A stretch of DNA of 64,000 bases from Sphingopyxis microcysteis (GCF_012274265.1 NZ_JAANYY010000004.1:248001-312000); one strand, 5' to 3'; shown: positions 41,921 to 51,191, counted from the first letter of the stretch. Notes: generated by a model from the sequence alone, not told the origin. Numbers and translations: made by a program.

Positions 41921-43429
41921 GTGGCGCGCATCTTTACAAATTCACCCCGGGATTTAGCACTGCGGGGTGGGTGGCGTGACGCCACGGTGGCACGAGGCAG
42001 GTGGGTGGCGCTATCGTCCGCATGGCTGGAATGGCTGGTGTTGGGGGCCAGCCACGAACTGATGCTGTTCGCTTCGGTGGGCATCCTGCTGATCGGCCTC
42101 GACGACCTGTTTTTCGACGCACTGTGGCTGGCGACGCGCGGCGAGCGTCGCGGGGGTGCGGCGGCCAAGCCGCGGCTCGACGGGACCATCGCCGTCTTCA
42201 TTCCCGCTTGGGACGAGCATCGCATCCTTGCGGCGATGCTGCGCCGCTCGCTGGCGGCATGGCAGGACGAGGACGTCCGCATCTACATCGGCTGTTATCC
42301 GAATGATGCCGCGACGCTGTTTGCGATCTCGCCGCTGGTTGCCGCCGATCGCCGGTTAAGGCTGGTCGTCAATGAGCGCGACGGGCCGACGACCAAGGGC
42401 GACAATCTCAACCGGTTGTGGGCCGCGCTGGGCGAGGATGAGCGCGCCGAGGGGATGCGCTTTGCGGCGATCGTCCTTCACGATGCCGAGGATCATGTCC
42501 ATCCGGGCGAGATCGCGCTGTATCGGCGCTATCTGGTCGATCATGCGATGGTGCAAATTCCGGTGGTGCCGATCATCGCGCGCGGCGCGCGGTGGATCGG
42601 CGGCCATTATGGCGATGAATTTGCCGAGGCGCATGGCAAGGAAATGGTCGTGCGGTCGCGGCTGGGGATGCCGCTGCCCTCGGCCGGGGTCGGTTGCGCG
42701 CTGACGCGGCATACGCTGGCGCTGCTGGCGATCGAGCGTGGTGGCGATCCGTTCCGCTGCAACAGCCTGACCGAAGATTATGAGCTGGGCATGGTGATCG
42801 GCGCCTATGGGCTCAGCGCGCGCTTCGTCGACGAGGCGGGGGCGACCGGTGAGCGCGTCGTGTCGCGCGGCGCCTTTCCGGATCGCGCCGATGCCGCCGT
42901 GCGGCAAAAGGCGCGCTGGATCGCCGGGATTGCATTGGCGGGATGGGATCATCTCGGCTGGCCCGGGTCGCGGCGCGGCGCGGTGGCGGAACCGCCGGGC
43001 CGCACCTGGCTGGCCCGCTGGATGTTGTGGCGCGATCGCCGGGCGCCGCTGGCCGCGCTGGTCGTGCTGGCCGCCTACGTCGGGTTGCTGCTGACCGCGC
43101 TTGGCTGGGCGGGACGCGCTATTCTGGGTTGGGATGCGACGATCGTTGGCGATACGATACAGATGCTGCTGGCACTGAACGCGATGCTGCTCGTCTGGCG
43201 GCTTGGTATGCGCAGCCTGTTCGCTGGGCGGTGCTATGGCTGGCGCGAGGCGGCTTGGGCGGTCCCGCGCGCCTTTGTCGCCAACATCATGGCGATCCTC
43301 GCGGCGCGGCGCGCGCTGGTGATTTACGGGCGGATGCTGCGGTCGGGCGAGGTCGTCTGGGACAAGACCGAACATCGGGAAAGCGACATGGCGGTCGAGG
43401 TCGTCCCTGCGCCGGTGGCGGCGCGGTGA
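41921..43429 (+). CDS. membrane glycosyltransferase (GT2, NfrB N-domain-like)
   Basis: Up to 502 aa. A TM region near residues 38-72 (WLVLGASHELMLFASVGILLIGLDDLFF) is followed by a GT-A domain: FIPAWDEHRILAAMLRRSLA, GPTTKGDNLNRLWAAL, acid motif LHDAEDHVHPGEI, TEDYELGM and the R-x-x-RW-like RQKARWIAGIAL. Two or three C-terminal TM helices (LVVLAAYVGLLLTALGWAG, DTIQMLLALNAMLLVWRLG) close it. Domain order matches NfrB-type polymerising transferases. GTG 41921 is the longest start and has no ribosome site; GTG near 42005, behind AGGCAGG, is a good alternative. The next gene overlaps by four bases. Confidence 0.8.
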   Translation: MARIFTNSPRDLALRGGWRDATVARGRWVALSSAWLEWLVLGASHELMLFASVGILLIGLDDLFFDALWLATRGERRGGAAAKPRLDGTIAVFIPAWDEHRILAAMLRRSLAAWQDEDVRIYIGCYPNDAATLFAISPLVAADRRLRLVVNERDGPTTKGDNLNRLWAALGEDERAEGMRFAAIVLHDAEDHVHPGEIALYRRYLVDHAMVQIPVVPIIARGARWIGGHYGDEFAEAHGKEMVVRSRLGMPLPSAGVGCALTRHTLALLAIERGGDPFRCNSLTEDYELGMVIGAYGLSARFVDEAGATGERVVSRGAFPDRADAAVRQKARWIAGIALAGWDHLGWPGSRRGAVAEPPGRTWLARWMLWRDRRAPLAALVVLAAYVGLLLTALGWAGRAILGWDATIVGDTIQMLLALNAMLLVWRLGMRSLFAGRCYGWREAAWAVPRAFVANIMAILAARRALVIYGRMLRSGEVVWDKTEHRESDMAVEVVPAPVAAR

Positions 43430-44562
43430 GCGAGCGGGGCTTCGCCATCGGACGCGATGCGCGGCCGCTGCGCTTCTTGTTGCTGTGCGTCGGCGGCTGG
43501 ACGGTGTTGCGGGTGGCGGCGCATTGGGCTCCGGATCCGCCGCCGCCGGACGCCATGGCGCCACCTTGGTCGGCGCCCACCCCCTTTGCCGCGGCCGACT
43601 GGTCACTGGCGCCGCCCGTACCGGCCCCCAGGGCCGTGGCGCCGCGACCATCGCGAATGGCATCGCTGCCCCCTATTCGTGTGGCGGATAGGGGCGGGAC
43701 AAGCGATGCCGCGATCAGAGACGCCGATGCGGTGGGGACGGGCGGTGCCGACCGTCATGCCCTTCGCGCCGCGTTGCTGACGCGGCTGCTCCCGCCCTCC
43801 ACAGGCGGTACCGCACGGTCGGCGTTGCGGCGCGGCGCGGGGGACTGGTTCCCGGCCGCGGCTCCCGCCGCGGCGCCGCCCGGGCAGGGCAAACCCTTCT
43901 GGATGCGGCGGCAGATGGCGGGTTGGTCGCTCGGCGGCTGGCTTTATGTGCGCGACGATGCGCGGGCGGTTCCCGGCGGCATCGCGGCGCGAAGCCAGCT
44001 TGGCGGCAGCCAGGCCGGATTGCGGGTCGCATATGGATTTGGCGATACGGGTCGTACGCGCGCCTATGGCCGCGCAACGATTGCGGTGCGCCGCCCCGCG
44101 CAGCGCGAGGTCGCCTTCGGCCTGGCGTTGGCACCGCTGGCGCATTGGCCGGTCGACGTCGCGATCGAACATCGCCTTGGCGTGGGACGCGAAGGGCGCA
44201 GCGCGCTTGCGGCGATGGTCAGCGGTGGGGTTGGCGATGTCGCACTGCCGCACGGATTTCGGCTGGAAGCTTATGGACAGGCGGGTGTGGTCGGGGCGCG
44301 GCGGCGCGACGGCTTTGCCGATGGCGCGATCGTGATCGACCGGCGCCTCGGACCCGATGAAGCGTCGCCGCTTAGGCTTGGTGCGTTAGCGGCGGGGGCC
44401 GTCCAACCGGGGGCGGGGCGCGTCGATGTCGGGCCGCGATTGACGCTGCGCCTGCCGCACGTCGGCGAAGGCAGCCGGATTGCGCTCGATTGGCGCCAGC
44501 GCGTCGCGGGCGATGCGGCACCCGAAAGCGGCGTGGCGCTGACGCTCGCGAGCGACTTCTGA
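43426..44562 (+). CDS. envelope protein paired with glycosyltransferase (NfrA C-domain-like?)
   Basis: 378 aa from GTG 43426, which shares GTGA with the preceding stop. One N-terminal TM (FLLLCVGGWTVLRVAAHW) is followed by a roughly 110-residue Pro/Ala-rich region. A domain of alternating amphipathic strands follows (WSLGGWLYVRDDARAVPGGIAARSQLGGSQAGLRVAYGF...LRLPHVGEGSRIALDWRQRV), ending in ASDF as outer-membrane barrels do. The strand pattern and the coupling to an NfrB-like transferase suggest an NfrA-like exopolysaccharide export partner; this is inference. The longer open frame upstream is a shadow of the transferase gene. Confidence 0.65.
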   Translation: MSERGFAIGRDARPLRFLLLCVGGWTVLRVAAHWAPDPPPPDAMAPPWSAPTPFAAADWSLAPPVPAPRAVAPRPSRMASLPPIRVADRGGTSDAAIRDADAVGTGGADRHALRAALLTRLLPPSTGGTARSALRRGAGDWFPAAAPAAAPPGQGKPFWMRRQMAGWSLGGWLYVRDDARAVPGGIAARSQLGGSQAGLRVAYGFGDTGRTRAYGRATIAVRRPAQREVAFGLALAPLAHWPVDVAIEHRLGVGREGRSALAAMVSGGVGDVALPHGFRLEAYGQAGVVGARRRDGFADGAIVIDRRLGPDEASPLRLGALAAGAVQPGAGRVDVGPRLTLRLPHVGEGSRIALDWRQRVAGDAAPESGVALTLASDF

Positions 44563-44666
44563 ACCGCCGCAAAAATAGCGGCCAGCCGATTCCCCGTTCT
44601 GCAAAAATGGTCTAGGGTCGTGGGACTCGGCGCAGTTTTTCGCCGCAGACGCATGTTTCGAGGCCC

Positions 44667-45575
44667 ATGGACCTTTACCTTCCCGTCGCCAATCTGTCGG
44701 TCAATGCGCTGGTCATCGTGCTGCTGGGCGGCGGGGTGGGGTTCCTGTCGGGCATGTTCGGGGTCGGCGGCGGGTTTCTGACCACACCGCTGCTGATCTT
44801 TTACGGCATTCCGCCGACGGTTGCCGCGGCGTCGGCCGCGACGCAGGTGACCGGGGCGAGCGTGTCGGGGGTGATGGCGCATCTCGAGCGAGACGGCGTC
44901 GATCTGCGCATGGGCGCGGTGCTGGTCGCGGGCGGCCTGCTCGGGTCGCTGATCGGCGCCGGCCTGTTCGAACTGCTGACCGCCTGGGGCCAGATCGATA
45001 CGGTGATCTCGATCCTCTACGTCGCGCTGCTCGGCACCGTCGGGACCTTCATGGGGCGCGAGGCGTGGGGGAGCTTTCGCGCCGCGCAGGCGGGATTGCC
45101 CGCCCCGGCGCGCAAGCGGCGTCACCATCCGATGGTCGCCAACCTGCCGCTGCGCTGGCGCTTCTATCGATCTGGCCTGTACATCTCGCCGCTGGCGCCG
45201 CTGCTGCTGGGCATGGTCGGCGGCGTGCTGACGATGTTGCTGGGGGTTGGCGGCGGGTTCATCATGGTCCCTGCGATGCTATACCTGCTTGGAATGGGGA
45301 CGCAGGTTGTCGTCGGTACGTCGCTGTTCCAGATCCTGTTCGTGACGATTGCGACGACGATGGTACACGCGCTGACCACGGGCGCGGTCGATATCGTGCT
45401 GGCGGCGTTGCTGCTGCTCGGCAGCGTTGTGGGGGCGCAATTCGGCGCGCGGTTCGCGCAAAAGGCGCGCCCGGAATATCTGCGGCTGGCGCTTGCGGCG
45501 ATCGTGCTGCTGGTGGCGCTGCAAATGGCGGCCGGGTTGTTCATCCGCCCCGACGAAATTTACTCGGTCCAATGA
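44667..45575 (+). CDS. TauE/SafE-family sulfite/organosulfonate exporter
   Basis: 302 aa, eight-TM anion permease of the TauE/SafE family (inner membrane). It shows the duplicated glycine-rich motif: GVGFLSGMFGVGGGFLTTPLLIFYGIPPTVAAASAATQVTGASVSG and GGVLTMLLGVGGGFIMVPAMLYLLGMGTQVVVGTSLFQILFVTIATTMVHA. It is coupled to a TIGR02186 gene by ATGA overlap, a conserved pairing in alphaproteobacteria. The transported anion is not proven. Confidence 0.9.
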   Translation: MDLYLPVANLSVNALVIVLLGGGVGFLSGMFGVGGGFLTTPLLIFYGIPPTVAAASAATQVTGASVSGVMAHLERDGVDLRMGAVLVAGGLLGSLIGAGLFELLTAWGQIDTVISILYVALLGTVGTFMGREAWGSFRAAQAGLPAPARKRRHHPMVANLPLRWRFYRSGLYISPLAPLLLGMVGGVLTMLLGVGGGFIMVPAMLYLLGMGTQVVVGTSLFQILFVTIATTMVHALTTGAVDIVLAALLLLGSVVGAQFGARFAQKARPEYLRLALAAIVLLVALQMAAGLFIRPDEIYSVQ

Positions 45576-46345
45576 CGCGCTTCGCGGCCTTGATCCTGTG
45601 GCTGGCGGCGCTGTCGCTGCCGGTCGGCGCCGCCGAGGCCGCCGATCCGCGGCTGGTTCCCGATGTGTCGAGCCGTGCGATCGACATCCAGTACAGCTTC
45701 ACCGGCGAGGAATTGCTGCTGTTCGGCGCGATCCTCTATCCTGGCCAGCGCCTGCCCGACGACCGCGCCGACATCGTCGTGGTGCTGAAGGGGCCAGTGC
45801 GCCCGATCGTGCTGCGCGAAAAGCGTCGGGTGGCCGGGATCTGGGTCAATGCCAGCAGCATCCGCCTGCGCACCTCGCCCGGCTTTTATGCGATCGGATC
45901 GTCGCGGCCGATCGACAAGCTGGTCGACGAGCGCACCGCGGCGATTTTTGAACTGGGGCTTGCCAATCTGTCGATGTCGCCGACCGAATTTTCCGAAGCG
46001 ACCAAGCTCGAGCGGTTCGAGGCGGGCCTGACCGACCTCTATCGCCGCCTCGGGCTATTCTATGAAAATCCGGCGGCGGTCGAGATTACCGAAGGGGTGC
46101 TGTACCGCGCGCGCATCCCGGTGCCCGCGCGGGTACCGGTCGGCACCTATCGCGCCGAAACCTTTCTGATCAGCCGCGGGCGCGTGCTGGCGGTCGCATC
46201 GCGCGACGTCCAGATCCGCAAGGCCGGGTTCGAACGCTTCGTCGCGCTGGCGGCGGAACGGCATGGTTTTCTTTACGGGCTGACCGCGGTGATCCTGTCG
46301 CTGCTGCTCGGCTATGCCGCGTCGGCGATATTTCGCCGCCGCTGA
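45572..46345 (+). CDS. TIGR02186 family exported membrane-anchored protein
   Basis: 257 aa. A signal peptide (MTRFAALILWLAALSLPVGAAEA) leads into a periplasmic beta-rich domain (VPDVSSRAIDIQYSFTGEELLLFGAILYPGQRLPDDRADIVVVLKGPVRPIVLREKRRVAGIWVN). One TM anchor (LYGLTAVILSLLLGYAASAIF) and a basic tail end it. This is the TIGR02186 family, which accompanies TauE-like permeases, so it is probably an accessory subunit. ATG 45572 overlaps the permease stop. Confidence 0.87.
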   Translation: MTRFAALILWLAALSLPVGAAEAADPRLVPDVSSRAIDIQYSFTGEELLLFGAILYPGQRLPDDRADIVVVLKGPVRPIVLREKRRVAGIWVNASSIRLRTSPGFYAIGSSRPIDKLVDERTAAIFELGLANLSMSPTEFSEATKLERFEAGLTDLYRRLGLFYENPAAVEITEGVLYRARIPVPARVPVGTYRAETFLISRGRVLAVASRDVQIRKAGFERFVALAAERHGFLYGLTAVILSLLLGYAASAIFRRR

Positions 46346-46416
46346 GCAGCCTTTAGCCAATATTTACCCTGACCTGCGATACCGATTGTCGGGACCATTT
46401 CAGGCGGGGCATTTTG

Positions 46417-48129
46417 ATGGATATGCAGGGTGGCGGATTTCCCGCCGGAGATTCGACGGCGGCGCAGCATGTTCGGCTGGCTGGTGGTGGCGCCGCGGCG
46501 TCGGTGGCACCGGTGATCAACCATCATCGCGACGACCTGATGATCGGCGAGGTGATCGATATTTCGGGTTCGGCCTCGCGCATCCTGCTCGACGCGGTGA
46601 CGATCGGCAAATTGTCGACGTCGAGCGACGCGGCGGTCGCGATGGCGGGCCAGGTCGGCGCGCAGGTCAAGGTCCGCGTGGGCAACATCTGGCTGATCGC
46701 GAGTATCCGCGACCAGCAACTGCATGAGCGCGGCGAAGGGCTGATCGTCGCAACCATCGACTTTCTGGGCGAAGGCGAAGAGGAAAAGATCACCGGCCGG
46801 ATTTCCAATTTCCGTCGCGGCGTCACTCGCTATCCGATCCCGGGCAGCCAGGTGTTTGCAGCGACCAGCGCCGACCTCAAACAGATTTATGCCGCCGACG
46901 AGCGCGCGCATGTCGAAATCGGCACCGTCTATCCGACCAAGGATATTCGCGGGTCGCTCTATGTCGATGCGATGCTGGGCAAGCATTTTGCGCTGCTGGG
47001 GTCGACCGGTACGGGTAAATCGACCAGCGCCGCGCTGATCCTGCACAAGATTTGCGAACTCGCACCGCAGGGCCATATCGTGATGATCGATCCGCACGGC
47101 GAATATTCGGCGGCTTTCAAGGGCACCGGGGCGCTGTTCGACGTCGACAATCTGGCGATGCCCTATTGGCTGATGAATTTCGAAGAACATTGCGAAGTCT
47201 TCGTCACCGCCGAGGGGCGCGACCGACAGGCCGACTGCGACGTGCTGTCGCGCTGTCTGCTGCAGGCGCGCACCAAGAACCGGCTGGCCGAAGGGATGAC
47301 CAAGATCACGGTCGATTCGCCGATCCCCTATCTGCTTTCCGACCTGCTGAGCATCCTGACCAACGAGATGGGCAAGCTCGACAAGGCGACGTCGAGTGCC
47401 CCGTTCATGCGGATCAAGGGCAAGATCGAGGAAATGCGCGCCGACCCGCGCTATAATTTCATGTTTTCGGGCATGCTCGTCGCCGACACGATGGCGAATT
47501 TCCTTGGCAAGATTTTCCGCCTGCCGTCGGACGGTCGCCCGATTTCGATCATCGACGTGTCGGGGGTGCCGTCGGACATCACCGGGGTGGTCGTCGCGGT
47601 GCTGTCGCGCCTGACCTTCGACTATGCGATCTGGTCGCGCGGCGAACCGCAGCGCCCGATCCTGCTCGTCTGCGAAGAAGCGCATCGCTACATCCCGTCG
47701 AAGGACGTCGGCGGCGGGCAGGCGGTGCGCAAGATCCTCGAGCGGATCGCCAAGGAGGGCCGTAAATATGGCGTCTCGCTGGGCCTGATCACCCAGCGTC
47801 CGTCGGACCTTGCCGAAGGCGTGCTGTCGCAGTGCGGCACGATCATCTCGATGCGCCTCAACAACGAACGCGACCAGCATTTCGTGAAGGCGGCGATGCC
47901 CGAAGGCGCGCGCGGCTTCATCGATTCGATCCCGGCGCTCCGCAACCGCGAGTGCATCGTGTGCGGCGAGGGCGTGTCGATCCCGATCCGCGTCTATCTC
48001 GATACGCTGGAAGAGGAAAAGCGCCCCGCGTCGAGCGATCCGCTGTTTTCAAAGCTGTGGCGCGAAACCGGCGGCGAGGCGGAAATCCTGGAGCGTGTGG
48101 TCAAGCGCTGGCGCAGCCAGGGGCGTTGA
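46417..48129 (+). CDS. HerA-like hexameric ATPase/helicase (DUF87)
   Basis: 570 aa. The N-terminal HAS-barrel-like region (HRDDLMIGEVIDISGSASRILLDAVTIGKLS...AQVKVRVGNIWLIASIRD) precedes the RecA-like HerA core. Walker A is in KHFALLGSTGTGKSTSAALI, Walker B in HIVMIDPHGEYSAAF, then LLVCEEAHRYIPSK and an arginine-finger region LERIAKEGRKYGVSLGLITQRPSDLAEGVLSQCGTIISMRL. HerA proteins translocate DNA with NurA nuclease in archaea; no nurA or other partner is adjacent here. ATG 46417 is preceded by an in-frame TTG. Confidence 0.87.
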   Translation: MDMQGGGFPAGDSTAAQHVRLAGGGAAASVAPVINHHRDDLMIGEVIDISGSASRILLDAVTIGKLSTSSDAAVAMAGQVGAQVKVRVGNIWLIASIRDQQLHERGEGLIVATIDFLGEGEEEKITGRISNFRRGVTRYPIPGSQVFAATSADLKQIYAADERAHVEIGTVYPTKDIRGSLYVDAMLGKHFALLGSTGTGKSTSAALILHKICELAPQGHIVMIDPHGEYSAAFKGTGALFDVDNLAMPYWLMNFEEHCEVFVTAEGRDRQADCDVLSRCLLQARTKNRLAEGMTKITVDSPIPYLLSDLLSILTNEMGKLDKATSSAPFMRIKGKIEEMRADPRYNFMFSGMLVADTMANFLGKIFRLPSDGRPISIIDVSGVPSDITGVVVAVLSRLTFDYAIWSRGEPQRPILLVCEEAHRYIPSKDVGGGQAVRKILERIAKEGRKYGVSLGLITQRPSDLAEGVLSQCGTIISMRLNNERDQHFVKAAMPEGARGFIDSIPALRNRECIVCGEGVSIPIRVYLDTLEEEKRPASSDPLFSKLWRETGGEAEILERVVKRWRSQGR

Positions 48130-48160
48130 TCGCCGCCGCCGGGTTCGTTAAACCCGCGGT

Positions 48161-48922
48161 ATGGCGTGTCGGTTGGTTCCTGGTGCCGCGGTCGCTTTCC
48201 TGGCCATGGCGTTGTCGTCGCCCGCATCTGCGGCCGATGCGCGGGGTATTCCTGACGCCGTGGCCGAAAAATACCAGCTGAGCGACCCTTGGTACGCCCA
48301 ATATTCGGAGGTGCGCGGCATCCCTGTCGTCGGGTCGGCGGCGGTCGATGACCGGACGCTGCGGCTGGCGCGGCGCACCGTGGCGCGCGTGCTGGCGACG
48401 GTGCCGCGCGATACAGTCCGGCGGTTGCGTCAGGCGAATTTCCACATTGCGATCATCGCCCGCGGCGAGATGATCAGCGCTGTTCCGGGCGCCCGCGATC
48501 GCTTGGGCCCGGACGCCGACAGTCGGTATTGGGGCGGCTTTGGCGCCACGCGGCACTGGCCGCTGTGCGTCGCGACCGAAGCCAATCTGGCCGACCGTGC
48601 CGGTGACGAGAATATTCTGGTGTACAGCCTCGCTACCTCTATCGCTGAGCTGGCGTTACGGCCCGGCAAGGACTCCTTCACGGCTGCGCTCGACAAGGCC
48701 TATGCCCATGCGGCAACAAATCGCCGGTGGGCGAACACCTATGCCGCGACCAGCACGACCAGCTATTGGGCCGAGGGCGTCCAATCCTATTTCAACGCCA
48801 ACCGCGAGGGCCGCCGCGGCGGCGATGGCATCCACGGGCGCATCAACACCCGCCGCGAACTACGCGCTTATGATCCGCTTCTCTATCGCCTGATCGCCGA
48901 CGAATTCGGCGCGGGGCGCTAG
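48161..48922 (+). CDS. secreted protein with WAEGVQSYF motif, unknown
   Basis: 253 aa. A signal peptide (MACRLVPGAAVAFLAMALSSPASAA) precedes a helical domain. The C-terminal segment SYWAEGVQSYFNANREGRRGGDGIHGRINTRRELRAYDPLLYRLIADEFG is a conserved block I associate with exported hydrolase-like proteins that elsewhere carry an upstream H-E-x-x-H. In this protein the expected region reads LVYSLATSIAELAL, without HExxH, so it may be catalytically silent. It starts 31 bases after the HerA gene. Confidence 0.65.
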   Translation: MACRLVPGAAVAFLAMALSSPASAADARGIPDAVAEKYQLSDPWYAQYSEVRGIPVVGSAAVDDRTLRLARRTVARVLATVPRDTVRRLRQANFHIAIIARGEMISAVPGARDRLGPDADSRYWGGFGATRHWPLCVATEANLADRAGDENILVYSLATSIAELALRPGKDSFTAALDKAYAHAATNRRWANTYAATSTTSYWAEGVQSYFNANREGRRGGDGIHGRINTRRELRAYDPLLYRLIADEFGAGR

Positions 48923-49305
48923 CCCTTCGGCGGTTCCCACAGTTCGATCGGATTGCCCTCGGGATCATGGACGCGCGCGAAGCGGCCGACGGCGGGGTCG
49001 TCCCATTCGGGCTTGGTGATAATCTCTTCGCCCGCGTCGCGAAACGGCGCGAGCACCGCGTCGAGATCGTCGACGCGCAGGTTCAGCATATGCTGTTTGT
49101 CGGCGGCGAAATAGTCGGTGTCGCCTTTGAACGCGCTGAACACCAGCGGGCCGGCGGTGACGTTCCACACCCATTCGTTGACCGGCACGCTGTCGTCGGC
49201 GCTGCAGCCGCCGCCGATGCCCAGCCGTTCCTTGTACCACGCGTTCAGTGCGTCGGGATCGCGCGCCCGGAAAAACAGCCCGCCAATGCCTTTGACATGT
49301 CCCAT
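48919..49305 (-). CDS. VOC family protein
   Basis: A 128-aa glyoxalase/dioxygenase-fold protein: MGHVKGIGGLFFRARDPDALNAWYKERLGI, then DYFAADKQHMLNLRVDDLDAVLAPFRDAGEEIITKPEWDDPAVGRFARVHDPEGNPIELWEPP. The C-terminal Glu is a usual metal ligand. Similar small proteins are annotated as glyoxalase-like, substrate unknown. It is convergent with the previous gene, sharing four bases at the stops. Confidence 0.87.
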   Translation of the reverse strand: MGHVKGIGGLFFRARDPDALNAWYKERLGIGGGCSADDSVPVNEWVWNVTAGPLVFSAFKGDTDYFAADKQHMLNLRVDDLDAVLAPFRDAGEEIITKPEWDDPAVGRFARVHDPEGNPIELWEPPKG

Positions 49306-49347
49306 ATCCGCCTCCTTGCTGTCCGCAAGGAAGCTAGGCCGATTGGG

Positions 49348-50496
49348 TCAGCGTTTCCACTCCCCGCTGCCACGAAATTCTTCGCGGATCTGCCCCGACT
49401 GGTTGAGCCGCGGATCGGCGTAGGTCGGCGGTGCGGGGGTGGCGACCTGCGGCGGCGCGGTCGGTGCGGCGGGCGCCAGCGTTCCGGGCAGCGGCGCGGC
49501 GGCGACATCGGGTAGCGGTGCGGCGGGGCCGACAAGCAGCGGCGCCGGACCGGCGCCGGGGGCGATGCCCTGGCCCTTCAGGATCGCAAGTTGCTGCGCG
49601 AGCGGCAGATAGGGGCCGGGGACGGGTTCGCGGCCCGGATAGGGCGCGCGGAACGCGTCGGGCATCCCCCAACGGCCGCGCCAGCGGTGAAAGATATGCG
49701 CGCCGACGATGTTGGTCATCACCAGGCTCTTGCCCCAGCGCGGCCAGATCGCCTGCGTGTGATAATGGGTGGCGAGGCCGACTTTCGGGAACACATAGCC
49801 GCCTAGCGCCGCCGAGGCGATGCGGCTGGCGCGCAGCCAGTTGGGTTTGCTGGGCGTCCGGGCCATCGCGCCGTCGCAGCTGAAGGTGAACTGGCACACC
49901 CCGGCGCGCTGCGAGCCTTGGAAGACGACACCGCAGACGGTGTTGGGGAAGCTTGGGTGGCGAACGCGGTTGATGACCGTCTGGGCGACGCCGCGCATCC
50001 CGTCGTCGGTTTCCGATGCGGCCTCGTAATAAATGGCGGCGGTCAGGCAATAATGCGCGCGCTCGCGGTCGAGCGCGGTCAGCCCGCGAAAGACATAGGG
50101 TTTGGCGGGCGGCCCGGCAAAAGCTTCATCGCGCAGCAGCGCGGGATCGGTCGGCGGCAGCGCGGCGGCGTCACCATAGCCGATGCTGGCCGGATCGGGC
50201 AGCGTCGGGTCAATCTTGAGCGCCGCCTCATAATCCTCGGCATTCATGATCGCCCAGCGCGCGGGGTCATAGGCGCGGAAATCGAGCGGCACCGAGACGC
50301 TGTACGGCCCGAACACCGCGGGCGGGCGCAGCTGGCCGCTCGACAACAGGAAGGCGAGGCAGGCGACCGTCACGACCGCGATGATCGCCGCCCAGAAGCC
50401 GCGCCCCGGCCCCACCGGCTTTTCCGGTACCGGGTCGCGCCACGTCGAGCGGGCGGTCAAGGTCAGTTCGGGCTTCATGCGTGTTTCAAATTCCAT
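49348..50496 (-). CDS. SleB-type cell wall hydrolase
   Basis: 382 aa, inner-membrane-anchored. After about 30 cytoplasmic residues comes one TM (FWAAIIAVVTVACLAFLLSSG). The Hydrolase_2/SleB domain follows: HYCLTAAIYYEAASETDDGMRGVAQTVINRVRHPSFPNTVCGVVFQGSQRAGVCQFTFSCDG, with the catalytic Glu in YYEAASE, then ATHYHTQAIWPRWGKSLVMTNIVGAHIFHRW. A Pro/Ala-rich low-complexity tail (about 290-382) follows. It cleaves peptidoglycan, probably as a lytic transglycosylase-type enzyme. ATG 50496 or 50478 are both possible starts. Confidence 0.88.
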   Translation of the reverse strand: MEFETRMKPELTLTARSTWRDPVPEKPVGPGRGFWAAIIAVVTVACLAFLLSSGQLRPPAVFGPYSVSVPLDFRAYDPARWAIMNAEDYEAALKIDPTLPDPASIGYGDAAALPPTDPALLRDEAFAGPPAKPYVFRGLTALDRERAHYCLTAAIYYEAASETDDGMRGVAQTVINRVRHPSFPNTVCGVVFQGSQRAGVCQFTFSCDGAMARTPSKPNWLRASRIASAALGGYVFPKVGLATHYHTQAIWPRWGKSLVMTNIVGAHIFHRWRGRWGMPDAFRAPYPGREPVPGPYLPLAQQLAILKGQGIAPGAGPAPLLVGPAAPLPDVAAAPLPGTLAPAAPTAPPQVATPAPPTYADPRLNQSGQIREEFRGSGEWKR

Positions 50497-50684
50497 CGGC
50501 GCGCCCCGCAATGATTCGCGCGGTGCGCCGCCGATCCGCCTTATACGCGCAAACGCCAACAAAATGTTGCAGCGCATGCGGAATGTCCCGCAGCGGTACG
50601 GGAGGCGGTTTCAAGACGCGATCCGGATCGGTGCGCGGGCGGGGCGTTAGCGACCTGTTGACGCCGTTCGGGTAAGGCCGCGGC

Positions 50685-51191
50685 ATGACCGACGTCGACA
50701 TCCCATGCTATCGGCGTAGCGCCCGCACCGACTGGCGCATGTGGTTGCTGCTGGCAGTTGGGTCGGTGTTTCTATGGGCAGGGTCGGTCATCGATCCCGC
50801 CGACAATTGCAGCGAGGATGGCCGTGAGTGCGCGCCGTGGCTGGTGCCGCTGGCGCAGGGGTTCGGGGCGCTGATCGCGCTGGGTGCCGGACTGAACATG
50901 CTTGCCAATCCGAACCGCGGCAGTTTCATCGACCCCGCGACCGGCGACCTGATCTGGTGGAAAGGCCGGATCGGCAGCAGCGGCGGCGACGAGGGGCGCA
51001 TCCATCCGTCGCAGATCAGCCGATTGCGGATCGTGCGGCAGGAGGACAGCGATGATGCGGTGCATCTGTACGACCAGTCCGGCGAGCGGCTGTTCTGGTT
51101 CGACGAGGAGGTGATCCCGTGGCCCTATTACCGCTGGGCGGCGCGGTTGGCGGCACGGTGGCCGCACATCGTGGTCGAACAAGAGGGCTGA
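50685..51191 (+). CDS. two-TM membrane protein, unknown
   Basis: 168 aa. Two TM helices (MWLLLAVGSVFLWAGSVI and LVPLAQGFGALIALGAGLNMLA) with a Cys-containing loop between them (DNCSEDGRECAPW), then a cytosolic beta-rich domain (GDLIWWKGRIGSSGGDEGRIHPSQISRLRIVRQEDSDDAVHLYDQSGERLFWFDEEVIPWPYYRWAARLAA) resembling a PH-like or bacterial photosynthetic-assembly type fold. The function is unknown. Confidence 0.6.
   Translation: MTDVDIPCYRRSARTDWRMWLLLAVGSVFLWAGSVIDPADNCSEDGRECAPWLVPLAQGFGALIALGAGLNMLANPNRGSFIDPATGDLIWWKGRIGSSGGDEGRIHPSQISRLRIVRQEDSDDAVHLYDQSGERLFWFDEEVIPWPYYRWAARLAARWPHIVVEQEG

Noticed and set aside
42943-43425. In-frame N-terminal extension of the envelope protein gene
   Set aside because: It lies wholly inside the glycosyltransferase gene in another frame; the GTGA overlap at 43426 is the natural start.
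45065-45571. N-terminal extension of the TIGR02186 gene
   Set aside because: Out-of-frame reading of the TauE gene; ATG 45572 gives a signal peptide and the usual overlap.
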